Shown here: positions 44,734 to 52,589 of the stretch, piece by piece
How the letters are laid out: each line of letters begins with the position of its first letter
Position numbering within the stretch: the stretch's first letter is position 1
Source of the DNA: CAVZOY01 sp963777095
GTDB lineage: Bacteria; Actinomycetota; Actinomycetes; Mycobacteriales; Geodermatophilaceae
Direction: 5' to 3'
Assembly (NCBI GenBank): GCA_963777095.1
Contig: CAVZOY010000001.1
Span: forward strand, 1-64,000
DNA: 64,000 nt
The notes under the pieces: generated by a model
Databases searched by the model: none
Told to the model about the DNA's origin: nothing
The model's input: only the letters and a program-made list of their open reading frames with translations
Position numbers and translations under genes: made by a program

Positions 44734-46547
44734 GCACGGCACTGATCGAGGAGCGGCCGGAGGGCGCGGTGGCCACGCTGCGTCGCGGGCTGCGGATGAT
44801 GCCGGAGTTCCGGCGTGGCCTGCCGGTCACGTTCGGCCTGGCCCTGCTCGCCACCGCCGGCCGCGTCGTGGTCCCCATCGCCGTCCAGCAGACGATCGAC
44901 CGGGGGCTGCTCGGCCCGGGCGGTCCCGACATCGAGCTCGTCCAGCGGCTGGTGCTGCTCTGCGCGGGAGTCGTGGTGATCACCGCGTTCGCCGTGTACC
45001 GGATGAACGTCCGCCTCTTCCGGACGACGGAGACCGCGCTCGCCGGCCTGCGCGTGCGCGCCTTCCGCCACGTGCACGACCTGTCGGTGCTGCACCAGCA
45101 GGGCCAGCGCCGGGGATCGCTGGTGTCGCGGGTGACCAGCGACGTCGACCAGCTCTCCCAGTTCATGCAGTGGGGCGGCGTCCTCGGCGTGATCAGCCTC
45201 GGACAGCTCGTGGTCGCCACCGTCGTGATGTCGTTCTACAGCTGGCAGCTCACGCTGCTGGTGCTGGCCTGCTTCGTGCCGCTGGCCATCGCGGTGCGGG
45301 TGTTCGCCCGCCGGCTCGCCGCGGTCTACGGCGTCGTCCGCGAGCGGGTCGGGGACGTGCTGGCCGCGGTGTCGGAGTCGGTCGTCGGCGCCTCCACCGT
45401 GCGCGCCTACGGCGTCCGGGGGCGGACGGCGGCGCGCATCGACGCGGCCATCCACCGCCACTACCGCGCCCAGGTGCGGGCGCAGAAGGTCACCGCGGTC
45501 GTCTTCGTCACCGGCGAGTTCGTCGCCGCGGTCGCCAACGCGGCCGTGGTCGTCGTCGGCGTCCTGCTCGGCCTGGCCGGCGACATCACCGCCGGAACGC
45601 TGATCGCCTTCCTGTTCCTCGTCACGCTGTTCGTCGCGCCGGTGCAGACCGCCAGCGAGGTGCTCAACGAGGCGCAGAACGCGGTCGCCGGGTTCCGCCG
45701 GGTGCTCGACGTCATCGACACCGAGCCCGACGTCCGCGACCCCGCCGTCGCCTCCTCCGGCTCGGCGCAGCTCCTGCCCGACGGCCCGCTCGGCGTCCGC
45801 TTCGAGCGGGTCTCGTTCCGCTACGGCCCGACCGCGCCCAACGCCCTCGACGGCGTGGACCTGACCCTCGAGCCGCGGCGCCGCGTGGCGATCGTGGGCG
45901 AGACCGGCTCGGGCAAGACCACCTTCGCCAAGCTGGTCACCCGCCTCATGGACCCGACCGAGGGGCGGGTGCTGCTCGGCTCGGACGAGCAGGGCTGGGT
46001 GCCGCTGCCGACCGTCGCGTTCGGGTCGCTGCGCGAGCGGGTGGTCATGGTGCCGCAGGACGGCTTCCTGTTCGACGCGACCGTCGCCGCCAACGTGCGC
46101 TACGGCAAGCCCGGGATGACCGACGCGCACGTCGCCGCCGCGTTCGACGAGCTCGGCCTCGGCGCCTGGGTCGAGGGGCTGCCGCACGGGGTGGCGACGC
46201 CGGTCGGCCAGCGCGGGGAGTCGCTGTCGGCCGGGGAGCGGCAGCTCGTGGCGGTCGCCCGCGCCTACGTCGCCGACCCCGACCTGCTCGTGCTCGACGA
46301 GGCGACCAGCGCGGTCGACCCGGCCACCGAGCGGCGGCTGACCCGCGCCCTGGACACCCTGACCACCGGCCGGACGACGCTCACCATCGCGCACCGGCTG
46401 TCCACCGCCGAGCGCGCCGACGAGGTGCTGGTGGTCGACGCCGGGCACATCGTCCAGCGCGGGACGCACGACGAACTCGTCGACGCGGTGGGTCCGTACG
46501 CGCGGCTGCACGCCTCGTGGCGCCGGTCGTCGGAGACCGTCGCCTGA
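44730..46547 (+). CDS. ABC exporter half-transporter, catalytic partner
   Basis: 605 residues: six TM helices (~30-320) plus NBD. Walker A GETGSGKTT near 399, LSAGERQLVAVARA signature (Gly-Gly of LSGGQ changed to Ala-Gly), Walker B LLVLDEATSAVD with the catalytic Glu, and H-loop LTIAHRLSTAERAD. The active residues missing from the upstream partner are present here, so the two make one heterodimer. GTG at 44730 overlaps the previous stop (GTGA). A hairpin follows the stop at 46555. Confidence 0.92.
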   Translation: MSTALIEERPEGAVATLRRGLRMMPEFRRGLPVTFGLALLATAGRVVVPIAVQQTIDRGLLGPGGPDIELVQRLVLLCAGVVVITAFAVYRMNVRLFRTTETALAGLRVRAFRHVHDLSVLHQQGQRRGSLVSRVTSDVDQLSQFMQWGGVLGVISLGQLVVATVVMSFYSWQLTLLVLACFVPLAIAVRVFARRLAAVYGVVRERVGDVLAAVSESVVGASTVRAYGVRGRTAARIDAAIHRHYRAQVRAQKVTAVVFVTGEFVAAVANAAVVVVGVLLGLAGDITAGTLIAFLFLVTLFVAPVQTASEVLNEAQNAVAGFRRVLDVIDTEPDVRDPAVASSGSAQLLPDGPLGVRFERVSFRYGPTAPNALDGVDLTLEPRRRVAIVGETGSGKTTFAKLVTRLMDPTEGRVLLGSDEQGWVPLPTVAFGSLRERVVMVPQDGFLFDATVAANVRYGKPGMTDAHVAAAFDELGLGAWVEGLPHGVATPVGQRGESLSAGERQLVAVARAYVADPDLLVLDEATSAVDPATERRLTRALDTLTTGRTTLTIAHRLSTAERADEVLVVDAGHIVQRGTHDELVDAVGPYARLHASWRRSSETVA

Positions 46548-46554
46548 CCGGCGG

Positions 46555-46604
46555 CATGGCGCCGTGACCTCTTCGGGGGCCTGATCGGCGGTTTCGGCGC
46601 CATG
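46555..46604. terminator. Large inverted repeat after the ABC exporter genes
   Basis: CATGGCGCCG (46555-46564) and CGGCGCCATG (46595-46604) are perfect inverted repeats around a 30-base loop in which ACC (46567-46569) and GGT (46590-46592) can extend the stem. It ends eight bases after the exporter stop region and 28 bases before the next gene. It may be a terminator, or a copy of a palindromic interspersed element. Confidence 0.5.
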
Positions 46605-46619
46605 ATCGCCGCGGCCCGC

Positions 46620-46625
46620 TAGCGT
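46620..46625 (+). promoter_or_regulatory. -10 hexamer TAGCGT, leaderless start for the flavoprotein
   Basis: TAGCGT, seven bases, GTG at 46633, no ribosome binding site. The same TAGCGT plus seven bases precedes pyk. Confidence 0.5.
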
Positions 46626-46632
46626 CGATCGC

Positions 46633-48303
46633 GTGAGCACCGAGAACGGCCGCTTCGAGGCCGACGTCGTCGTCGTGGGTGCGGGACTGGCCGGCCTGGT
46701 GGCCACCGCCGAGCTGGCCGACGCCGGCAAGCGCGTCGTCGTCCTGGACCAGGAGCCGGAGGCGTCGTTCGGCGGGCAGGCGTGGTGGTCGTTCGGCGGC
46801 CTGTTCCTCGTCGACTCTCCGGAGCAGCGGCGACTGCGGGTGCACGACTCCCTGGAGCTGGCCCGGCAGGACTGGTTCGGCACCGCCGGCTTCGACCGGG
46901 CGGAGGACCACTGGCCGCGGCTGTGGGCCGAGGCCTACCTGCAGTTCGCCGCGGGGGAGAAGCGCGCGTGGCTCAAGGAGCAGGGCGTCAGCTTCTTCCC
47001 GGTGGTCGGCTGGGCCGAGCGCGGTGGCTACACCGCCACCGGCCACGGCAACTCGGTGCCCCGCTTCCACATCGTCTGGGGCACCGGCCCGGGCGTGCTC
47101 GCGCCGTTCGCCCGCCGGGTGCGGGCGGCGGTCGAGGCAGGGCGGGTCGAGCTGCGCTTCCGCCACCGGGTCGACGGGCTGGTCGTCAGCGGAGGAACGG
47201 TCACCGGCGTCCGCGGCGCCGTGCTCGAGCCGAGCGACGTCGCGCGGGGGGTCGCGAGCTCGCGGGTGCAGGCCGGCGCCTTCGAGGGCAGCGCGCAGGC
47301 CGTCGTCGTCACGTCCGGCGGGATCGGCGGCAACCACGACCTCGTCCGCCAGAACTGGCCGGCCCGGCTGGGACCGGCGCCGAAGCGGCTGCTGTCCGGC
47401 GTGCCCGCGTCCGTCGACGGCCGGATGCTGGTCGCCACCGAGGCCGCCGGCGCCAGCGTCGTCAACGCCGACCGGATGTGGCACTACACCGAGGGCATCG
47501 TCAACCACTCGCCGGTCTGGGAGCGGCACGGCGTCCGGATCCTGCCGGGGCCGTCGTCGCTGTGGCTGGACGCGACGGGCACCCGGCTGCCGGTCCCGCT
47601 CTTCCCCGGCTTCGACACCCTCGGCACGCTCGCGCACATCGGCACCACCGGCTACGAGCACACCTGGTTCCTGGCCACGCACAAGATCGTGGAGAAGGAG
47701 TTCGCGCTGTCGGGCTCCGAGCAGAACCCCGACCTGACCGGCAAGGACTTCCGGCTGCTGCTCGAGCGCGTGAAGGCCGGCGTGGCCGCACCGGTGCGTG
47801 CCTTCCTCGAGCGGGGCGAGGACTTCGTCGTCGCCGACACCCTGCCCGAGATCGTGGCCGGCATGAACCGGATCACCGGCGGGACGCCGACGGTCGACCT
47901 GGCCACCGTCGAGCGCGAGGTGACGGCCCGCGACCGCGAGATCGGCAACGCGTTCACCAAGGACCTGCAGGTCACCGCCATCCGCGGCGCACGCAAGTAC
48001 CTCGGCGACAAGCTGATCCGCGTCGCGCCGCCGCACCGGCTGCTCGACCCCGCGGCCGGGCCGCTGATCGCCGTCCGGCTGAACATCCTGACCCGCAAGA
48101 GCCTCGGCGGCCTCGAGACCGACCTGGACGGCAGGGTGCTGCGGCCCGGCGGCGAGCCCTTCCCGGGGCTGTACGCGGCCGGCGAGGTGGCCGGCTTCGG
48201 TGGCGGCGGCATGCACGGCTACCGCTCGCTGGAGGGCACGTTCCTCGGCGGCTGCCTGTTCTCCGGGCGCGTGGCGGGCCGTTCGCTGGCGGCCGCGCTG
48301 TGA
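46633..48303 (+). CDS. FAD-binding dehydrogenase (KstD/fumarate reductase flavoprotein-like)
   Basis: 556 residues. ADVVVVGAGLAGLVATAELADAGKRVVVLDQEP is the dinucleotide-binding motif; QAWWSFGGLFLVDSPEQRRLRVHDS and VVVTSGGIGGNHDLVRQNWP belong to the FAD_binding_2 family; GLYAAGEVAGFGGGGMHGYRSLEGTFLGGCLFSGRVAG closes the FAD site. The family includes 3-ketosteroid dehydrogenases and uncharacterised 'FAD-binding dehydrogenases'; this protein looks like the latter, so a steroid role is not claimed. No signal peptide. GTG start fixed by the -10-like hexamer seven bases upstream. Confidence 0.85.
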   Translation: MSTENGRFEADVVVVGAGLAGLVATAELADAGKRVVVLDQEPEASFGGQAWWSFGGLFLVDSPEQRRLRVHDSLELARQDWFGTAGFDRAEDHWPRLWAEAYLQFAAGEKRAWLKEQGVSFFPVVGWAERGGYTATGHGNSVPRFHIVWGTGPGVLAPFARRVRAAVEAGRVELRFRHRVDGLVVSGGTVTGVRGAVLEPSDVARGVASSRVQAGAFEGSAQAVVVTSGGIGGNHDLVRQNWPARLGPAPKRLLSGVPASVDGRMLVATEAAGASVVNADRMWHYTEGIVNHSPVWERHGVRILPGPSSLWLDATGTRLPVPLFPGFDTLGTLAHIGTTGYEHTWFLATHKIVEKEFALSGSEQNPDLTGKDFRLLLERVKAGVAAPVRAFLERGEDFVVADTLPEIVAGMNRITGGTPTVDLATVEREVTARDREIGNAFTKDLQVTAIRGARKYLGDKLIRVAPPHRLLDPAAGPLIAVRLNILTRKSLGGLETDLDGRVLRPGGEPFPGLYAAGEVAGFGGGGMHGYRSLEGTFLGGCLFSGRVAGRSLAAAL

Positions 48304-48954
48304 GCGGGCGCGGACCCCTGGGCGGACCCCTCGACGCCGACCCAGCCGGGAGCTCCCTACTCCGGTCCGCCGCCGACGGCGCCGCAGCCCTGGGCACCGC
48401 ACCGCCGTCCTACGGGGGCGCGACCGGCTACGGCTGGCCGCCCGGCCTACCCGAGCCCGCCGGGCTGGGCCTGGGCGCCGCCGCGACCGCGCAAGCCGGG
48501 GCAGGTGATCGCCGCGGCCGTGCTCGCCTTCGTGCAGACCGCGGTGGCCCTGATCGGGACTCTCTACACGTACATGCTGTCGGCGCTCGTGGGCCTGTCC
48601 GCCGGCCAGGGCACAGGGCTTCCCCCCGGTTTCGCCGGTATCGCCTCGGAGGGCGTGACCCTGGCCGTCGTCCAGCTCGTGTCCGTCATCCCCCTCGTGG
48701 CGGGCGGCATCCTGGTGCTCAACCGCCGGACGCGCGCCGCCTGGCTGACCCTCGTGGTCGCCCTCGTCGTGCAGCTGCTGATCGCCCTCTACTGGTCGCT
48801 GCGGCTGTCGGGAGCGATCGGCGTCGGGTTCGACGCCGACACCGGGCCGCTCGCCTGGTTCACGCTCTTCTTCGCCGCCGCGCCGCTGGTCGGCCTGGGC
48901 CTGCTGGCCGTCGGGGCCGGCCGGCGGTGGTTCACCGAGCCGTCGCAGCCCTGA
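48300..48954 (+). CDS. Hypothetical membrane protein with Pro/Trp-rich N terminus (frame breaks)
   Basis: About 217 residues. GTG at 48300 overlaps the flavoprotein stop. The first ~65 residues are Pro/Gly/Tyr/Trp-rich and cross at least one frame change (near 48435), ending PPGWAWAPPRPRKPGQV. From 48505 the frame is open with four hydrophobic segments (IAAAVLAFVQTAVALIGTLY, VTLAVVQLVSVIPLVAGGIL, WLTLVVALVVQLLIALYW, LAWFTLFFAAAPLVGLGLLA). Proteins with a Pro-rich lead and four helices are common in actinobacteria and lack a function. Could start at GTG 48505 if the lead is not coding. Confidence 0.6.
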
Positions 48955-48990
48955 CCGGACGCGCCCCCGGGGCGTCCGCGCGGGGTGCGG

Positions 48991-48996
48991 GACACT
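48991..48996 (+). promoter_or_regulatory. Leaderless-type hexamer GACACT before hisI
   Basis: GACACT, seven bases, ATG at 49004. The identical GCGGGACACTGGC stretch is not random: trpB has GCGGGACACTGGC six bases before its ATG (hexamer at 52578-52583). Confidence 0.45.
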
Positions 48997-49003
48997 GGCA
49001 GGC

Positions 49004-49366
49004 ATGTCCACCGCTCCGCCCGCCCTCGACCCGCAGGTCGCCGACCTCCTGCGTCGCACCGACGACGGCCTGGTCGCCGCCGTCGTCCAGCAGCACGACA
49101 CCGGCGAGGTGCTGATGCTCGCCTGGATGGACGACGAGGCGCTGCACCGCACGCTGACCACCGGGCGGGCCACCTACTGGTCGCGGAGCCGCGGCGAGTA
49201 CTGGGTCAAGGGCGAGACGTCGGGCAACCGGCAGTGGGTGCGCGGCGTGCGGCTCGACTGCGACGGCGACGCGCTGCTGGTCCTGGTCGAGCAGGAGGGC
49301 GCGGCCTGCCACACGGGCGAGCGCACCTGCTTCTCCCGCGAGCTGCCGACGGGCACGGGCGCATGA
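49004..49366 (+). CDS. hisI: Phosphoribosyl-AMP cyclohydrolase
   Basis: Zinc enzyme opening the PR-AMP ring, third step of histidine synthesis. 120 residues. VVQQHDTGEVLMLAWMDDEAL, TYWSRSRGEYWVKGETSGN and the metal motif DCDGDALLVLVEQEGAACHTGERTCF with three cysteines. Monofunctional: no HisE domain. Its ATGA stop overlaps trpE, linking the two pathways. Confidence 0.95.
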   Translation: MSTAPPALDPQVADLLRRTDDGLVAAVVQQHDTGEVLMLAWMDDEALHRTLTTGRATYWSRSRGEYWVKGETSGNRQWVRGVRLDCDGDALLVLVEQEGAACHTGERTCFSRELPTGTGA

Positions 49367-50883
49367 GGCTCGGCGCCACCGTCCCGACCCGCGAGGAGTT
49401 CGCGGCGCTCTCCATCGAGAGTCCTGCGCCGGTCATCCCGGTGACCCGCCGGCTGCTCGCCGACGGGCAGACCGCCGTCGGCATCTACCGCGCGCTGGCG
49501 GCCAACCGGCCGGGCACGGTGCTGCTCGAGTCGGCCGAGCAGGGCAAGCAGTGGTCGCGGTACAGCTTCGTGGGCGTCCGCAGCGCCGGCGTCCTGACCG
49601 AGCGCGACGGCGCCGCGGTGTGGCTGGGCGACGCGCTGCCCGGGCTCACCGACGGCCTGCCGGCCGACCCGCTGGACGCCGTCCGCACCCTGGCCCGGCG
49701 GCTGCGCTCCCCGCGCCGACCGGACCTGCCCCCGCTGACCGGCGGGCTGGTGGGCTACCTGGGGTACGACGTCGTCCGGCGGCTGGAGCGGTTGCCGGTG
49801 ACCGCGACCGACGACCTCGGCATGCCCGAGGTGTCGCTGATGCTGGTCACCGACCTGGCCGTGCTCGACCACACCGACGGCTCGGTGCTGCTCATCGCGA
49901 ACGCTCTGCAGGGCACGGCCGACCCGGGCACGGCCTGGGACGACGCCGTTGCCCGGCTCGACGCCATGGCCGCCGACCTGACCAAGGCCGCGCCCCCCGG
50001 GGTGGCGGTGTTCGAGTCGGCCGACGCGCCGGCGGTCGAGAGCAACATGCCGGCCGGGCGCTACGAGGCCGGCGTCGAGGTCATCCGCGAGCACATCCGC
50101 GCCGGCGACGCGTTCCAGGTGGTGCTCAGCCAGCGCTTCGAGCTGACCAGCGACGTCGACGCCCTCGACCTCTACCGGGTGCTGCGCGCGACCAACCCGT
50201 CGCCGTACATGTACCTGCTGCGCTTCGCCGGTCGCGAGACGCCGTTCGACGTCGTCGGCTCCTCGCCCGAGGCGCTGGTGACCGTGACCGGGACGTCGGC
50301 CGTCGTCCACCCGCCGGCCGGCACCCGGCCGCGCGGTGCGACGCCGGAGGAGGACATCCGGCTGGCCGAGGGCCTCCGCGCGGACCCCAAGGAGCGGGCG
50401 GAGCACGTGATGCTGGTCGACCTGGCCCGCAACGACCTGGGCCGGGTGTGCGTGCCGGGCACGGTCGAGGTGCCCGACTTCATGCGGATCGAGCACTACA
50501 GCCACGTCATGCACCTGGTCTCGACCGTGGCCGGCGAGGTGGCCGCCGAGCGGGACGCGCTCGACGTGCTCGACGCGACCTTTCCGGCGGGGACCGTCTC
50601 GGGGGCGCCCAAGCCGCGGGCCATGGAGATCATCGAGGCGCTCGAGCCGACCCGCCGGGCGCTGTACGCCGGCACCGTCGGCTACGTCGACGCCAGCGGC
50701 GACATGGACATGGCGATCGCGATCCGGACCGCGGTGCTGCACCAGGGCCGGGCGTACGTCCAGGCCGGTGCCGGGATCGTGGCCGACAGCGACGCGGCCA
50801 CCGAGGAGGCCGAGACCCGGCACAAGGCGCGGGCGGTGCTGTCGGCGATCGCGACCGCGGAAGGCCTCCGGGAGGTGCGGTGA
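49363..50883 (+). CDS. trpE: Anthranilate synthase component I
   Basis: Chorismate to anthranilate, with ammonia from TrpG (not in this window). 506 residues. TVLLESAEQGKQWSRYSFVG contains the LLES tryptophan feedback site; the catalytic half has IREHIRAGDAFQVVLSQRF, NPSPYMYLLRF, GSSPEALVTV, PPAGTRPRGAT, RAEHVMLVDLARNDLGRV, VSTVAGEV, and PAGTVSGAPKPRAMEII. Overlaps hisI by four bases; its own stop overlaps the next GTG. Feedback by tryptophan is expected from the LLES motif. Confidence 0.95.
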   Translation: MRLGATVPTREEFAALSIESPAPVIPVTRRLLADGQTAVGIYRALAANRPGTVLLESAEQGKQWSRYSFVGVRSAGVLTERDGAAVWLGDALPGLTDGLPADPLDAVRTLARRLRSPRRPDLPPLTGGLVGYLGYDVVRRLERLPVTATDDLGMPEVSLMLVTDLAVLDHTDGSVLLIANALQGTADPGTAWDDAVARLDAMAADLTKAAPPGVAVFESADAPAVESNMPAGRYEAGVEVIREHIRAGDAFQVVLSQRFELTSDVDALDLYRVLRATNPSPYMYLLRFAGRETPFDVVGSSPEALVTVTGTSAVVHPPAGTRPRGATPEEDIRLAEGLRADPKERAEHVMLVDLARNDLGRVCVPGTVEVPDFMRIEHYSHVMHLVSTVAGEVAAERDALDVLDATFPAGTVSGAPKPRAMEIIEALEPTRRALYAGTVGYVDASGDMDMAIAIRTAVLHQGRAYVQAGAGIVADSDAATEEAETRHKARAVLSAIATAEGLREVR

Positions 50884-51500
50884 CCGCCTCCCGCCGGGAG
50901 ATGACCGTCACCCTGGGCGCGGCGGCGCTCGGGGCGGCGCTCACCCTGTTCGCGGGGGGCCAGGAGTGGGCGGAGATCACCGCGCGGCGCCGTCCTCCGC
51001 TGCCCCCGGTCACCGCTGCGGTCACGGGCGGCGAGGTCGCGCCGCTGGCGCCGGCCGCCGCACTGGTGCTGCTCGCGGCGGCCGGTGCGCTGCTCGCCGT
51101 CCGCGGGGCGGGACGCGTCGCCGTCGGCGTGCTGATGGTGCTGGCCGGCGCCGGCATCGCCTGGTCCAGCGGCCGGGTGCTCGGCGGTGCCGACGTGGTC
51201 ACCGACCGACTGCGCTCGTTCGGCGTGCCGGCCTCCGACATCACAACCGAGGTCGCCCCCGTCTGGCCGGTCGTGGCGGTGGGAGCCGGCGTGCTCGGTA
51301 TCGCGGCCGGGCTGCTCGCCGTCGTCCTCGGGCGCCGCTGGCCGGCGATGGGACGCCGCTACGAGCGGTCCGACGGAACTGCCTCCGGCCCGGCCGGGCC
51401 GGTGCCTCCGGTCACCGACGAGCAGCGGGCGCAGTCCGCCTGGACGGCGCTGGACCGGGGCGAGGATCCCACCGAGGGGCCAGGACACCGCCCCGTATAG
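50880..51500 (+). CDS. Trp biosynthesis-associated membrane protein (TIGR02234 type)
   Basis: 206 residues with four TM helices (about 10-28, 50-75, 80-100, 130-150). The WAEITA start after TM1 and the gene's fixed place between trpE and trpC identify it as the actinobacterial Trp-operon membrane protein. The C-terminal tail is hydrophilic and ends WTALDRGEDPTEGPGHRPV. Its biochemical role is not known. GTG overlaps the trpE stop (GTGA). Confidence 0.85.
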   Translation: MTASRREMTVTLGAAALGAALTLFAGGQEWAEITARRRPPLPPVTAAVTGGEVAPLAPAAALVLLAAAGALLAVRGAGRVAVGVLMVLAGAGIAWSSGRVLGGADVVTDRLRSFGVPASDITTEVAPVWPVVAVGAGVLGIAAGLLAVVLGRRWPAMGRRYERSDGTASGPAGPVPPVTDEQRAQSAWTALDRGEDPTEGPGHRPV

Positions 51501-51634
51501 CGGAACCGGAGAGGGTCGCTGCAGCCGCCCCCTGGCTGGAGCCGCTCCAGCCGTCCGTACCCTGGGTCACGCCCACCCGGCTCGGAAAGGGACAGACCGG
51601 TGCGACTTCGGCAGGATGCCAGCGAGGCCCGCTC

Positions 51635-52444
51635 GTGACTGTGCTCGACGAGATCGTGGCCGGTGTCCGCGAGGACACCGCAGCCCGCGAGGCCCTTCTG
51701 CCGCTGCCCGAGGTGAAGGCCGCGGCCCTCGCCGCCCGCCCCGCCCGCGACGCCCTCGCGGCCCTGCGCGCCCCCGGCGTCGGCGTCATCGCCGAGGTCA
51801 AGCGCCGCAGCCCGTCGAAGGGTGACCTCGCCGAGATCCCCGAGCCGGCCACGCTCGCCCGTCAGTACGAGGCCGGGGGAGCCCGGGTCGTCAGCGTGCT
51901 CACCGAGCGCCGCCGCTTCGGTGGATCGCTGGCCGACTTCGACGCCGTCCGCGCCGCCGTCGACGTGCCGATGCTGTGCAAGGACTTCGTCGTCAGCAGC
52001 TACCAGGTGCTCGAGGCCCGCGCGCACGGCGCCGACCTGGTGCTGCTGATCGTCGCCGCGCTGGAGCAGAACGCCCTGGTCGGCCTGCTGGAGCGGGTCG
52101 AGTCGCTGGGCATGGCGGCGCTCGTCGAGGTGCACACCGAGGCCGAGGCCGACCGGGCCCTGGACGCCGGCGCCTCGATCATCGGCGTCAACGCCCGCGA
52201 CCTCGCCACGCTCGACGTCGACCGCTCCACGTTCGAGCGGATCGCGCCCGGCCTGCCGTCCGAGGTGGTCAAGGTCGCCGAGTCCGGCGTCCGCGGGCCG
52301 CACGACCTGATCGGCTACGCGGCCGCCGGCGCCGACGCCGTCCTGGTGGGGGAGGGGCTGGTCACCGCCGGCGACGCCCGCCAGGCCGTCGCCGACCTGG
52401 TCACGGCGGGCGCGCACCCCGCCACCCCGCGCACCCCCCGCTGA
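51635..52444 (+). CDS. trpC: Indole-3-glycerol phosphate synthase
   Basis: (beta/alpha)8 enzyme making indole-3-glycerol phosphate. 269 residues. VTVLDEIVAGVREDTAAREA, the catalytic GVIAEVKRRSPSKGDLAE (Glu and Lys), VLTERRRFGGSL, PMLCKDFVVSSYQ, GVNARDLATLDVD, VAESGVRG and DAVLVGEGLV are all present. The frame is open ~150 bases upstream but GTG at 51635 is the conserved start. A TACCCT hexamer (51557-51562) in the upstream gap could be a promoter. Confidence 0.95.
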   Translation: MTVLDEIVAGVREDTAAREALLPLPEVKAAALAARPARDALAALRAPGVGVIAEVKRRSPSKGDLAEIPEPATLARQYEAGGARVVSVLTERRRFGGSLADFDAVRAAVDVPMLCKDFVVSSYQVLEARAHGADLVLLIVAALEQNALVGLLERVESLGMAALVEVHTEAEADRALDAGASIIGVNARDLATLDVDRSTFERIAPGLPSEVVKVAESGVRGPHDLIGYAAAGADAVLVGEGLVTAGDARQAVADLVTAGAHPATPRTPR

Positions 52445-52465
52445 GCCTCGGGGGCCCGGCGGTCG

Positions 52466-52497
52466 GCTTCTGGGGCGTAGCTCCCGCTTCTGGGGCG
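52466..52497 (+). repeat. 12-bp direct repeat at 20-bp period between trpC and trpB
   Basis: GCTTCTGGGGCG occurs at 52466-52477 and 52486-52497. A 20-base period puts both copies on nearly the same helix face. The gap (52445-52589) has no gene I can support. Confidence 0.5.
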
Positions 52498-52589
52498 CTG
52501 CAGGACCTGCGGAGCACGAGAAACACCCGTGAAGCGCGCCGGAGCACCCCCTGCGCCGCCTCCGGCCGATCGCGCGGGACACTGGCCCC

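Noticed and set aside
46633..48303. Calling the flavoprotein a 3-ketosteroid dehydrogenase
   Set aside because: The FAD motifs are shared by the whole family, there are no steroid genes nearby, and the substrate residues cannot be assigned from sequence alone.
51534..51552. Hairpin GGCTGGAG-CCG-CTCCAGCC with nearby Trp codons as a trp attenuator before trpC
   Set aside because: The stem is only 8 bp, has no T tract, and no leader peptide with its own start and clustered Trp codons is seen; two Trp codons fall in the frame of trpC by chance.
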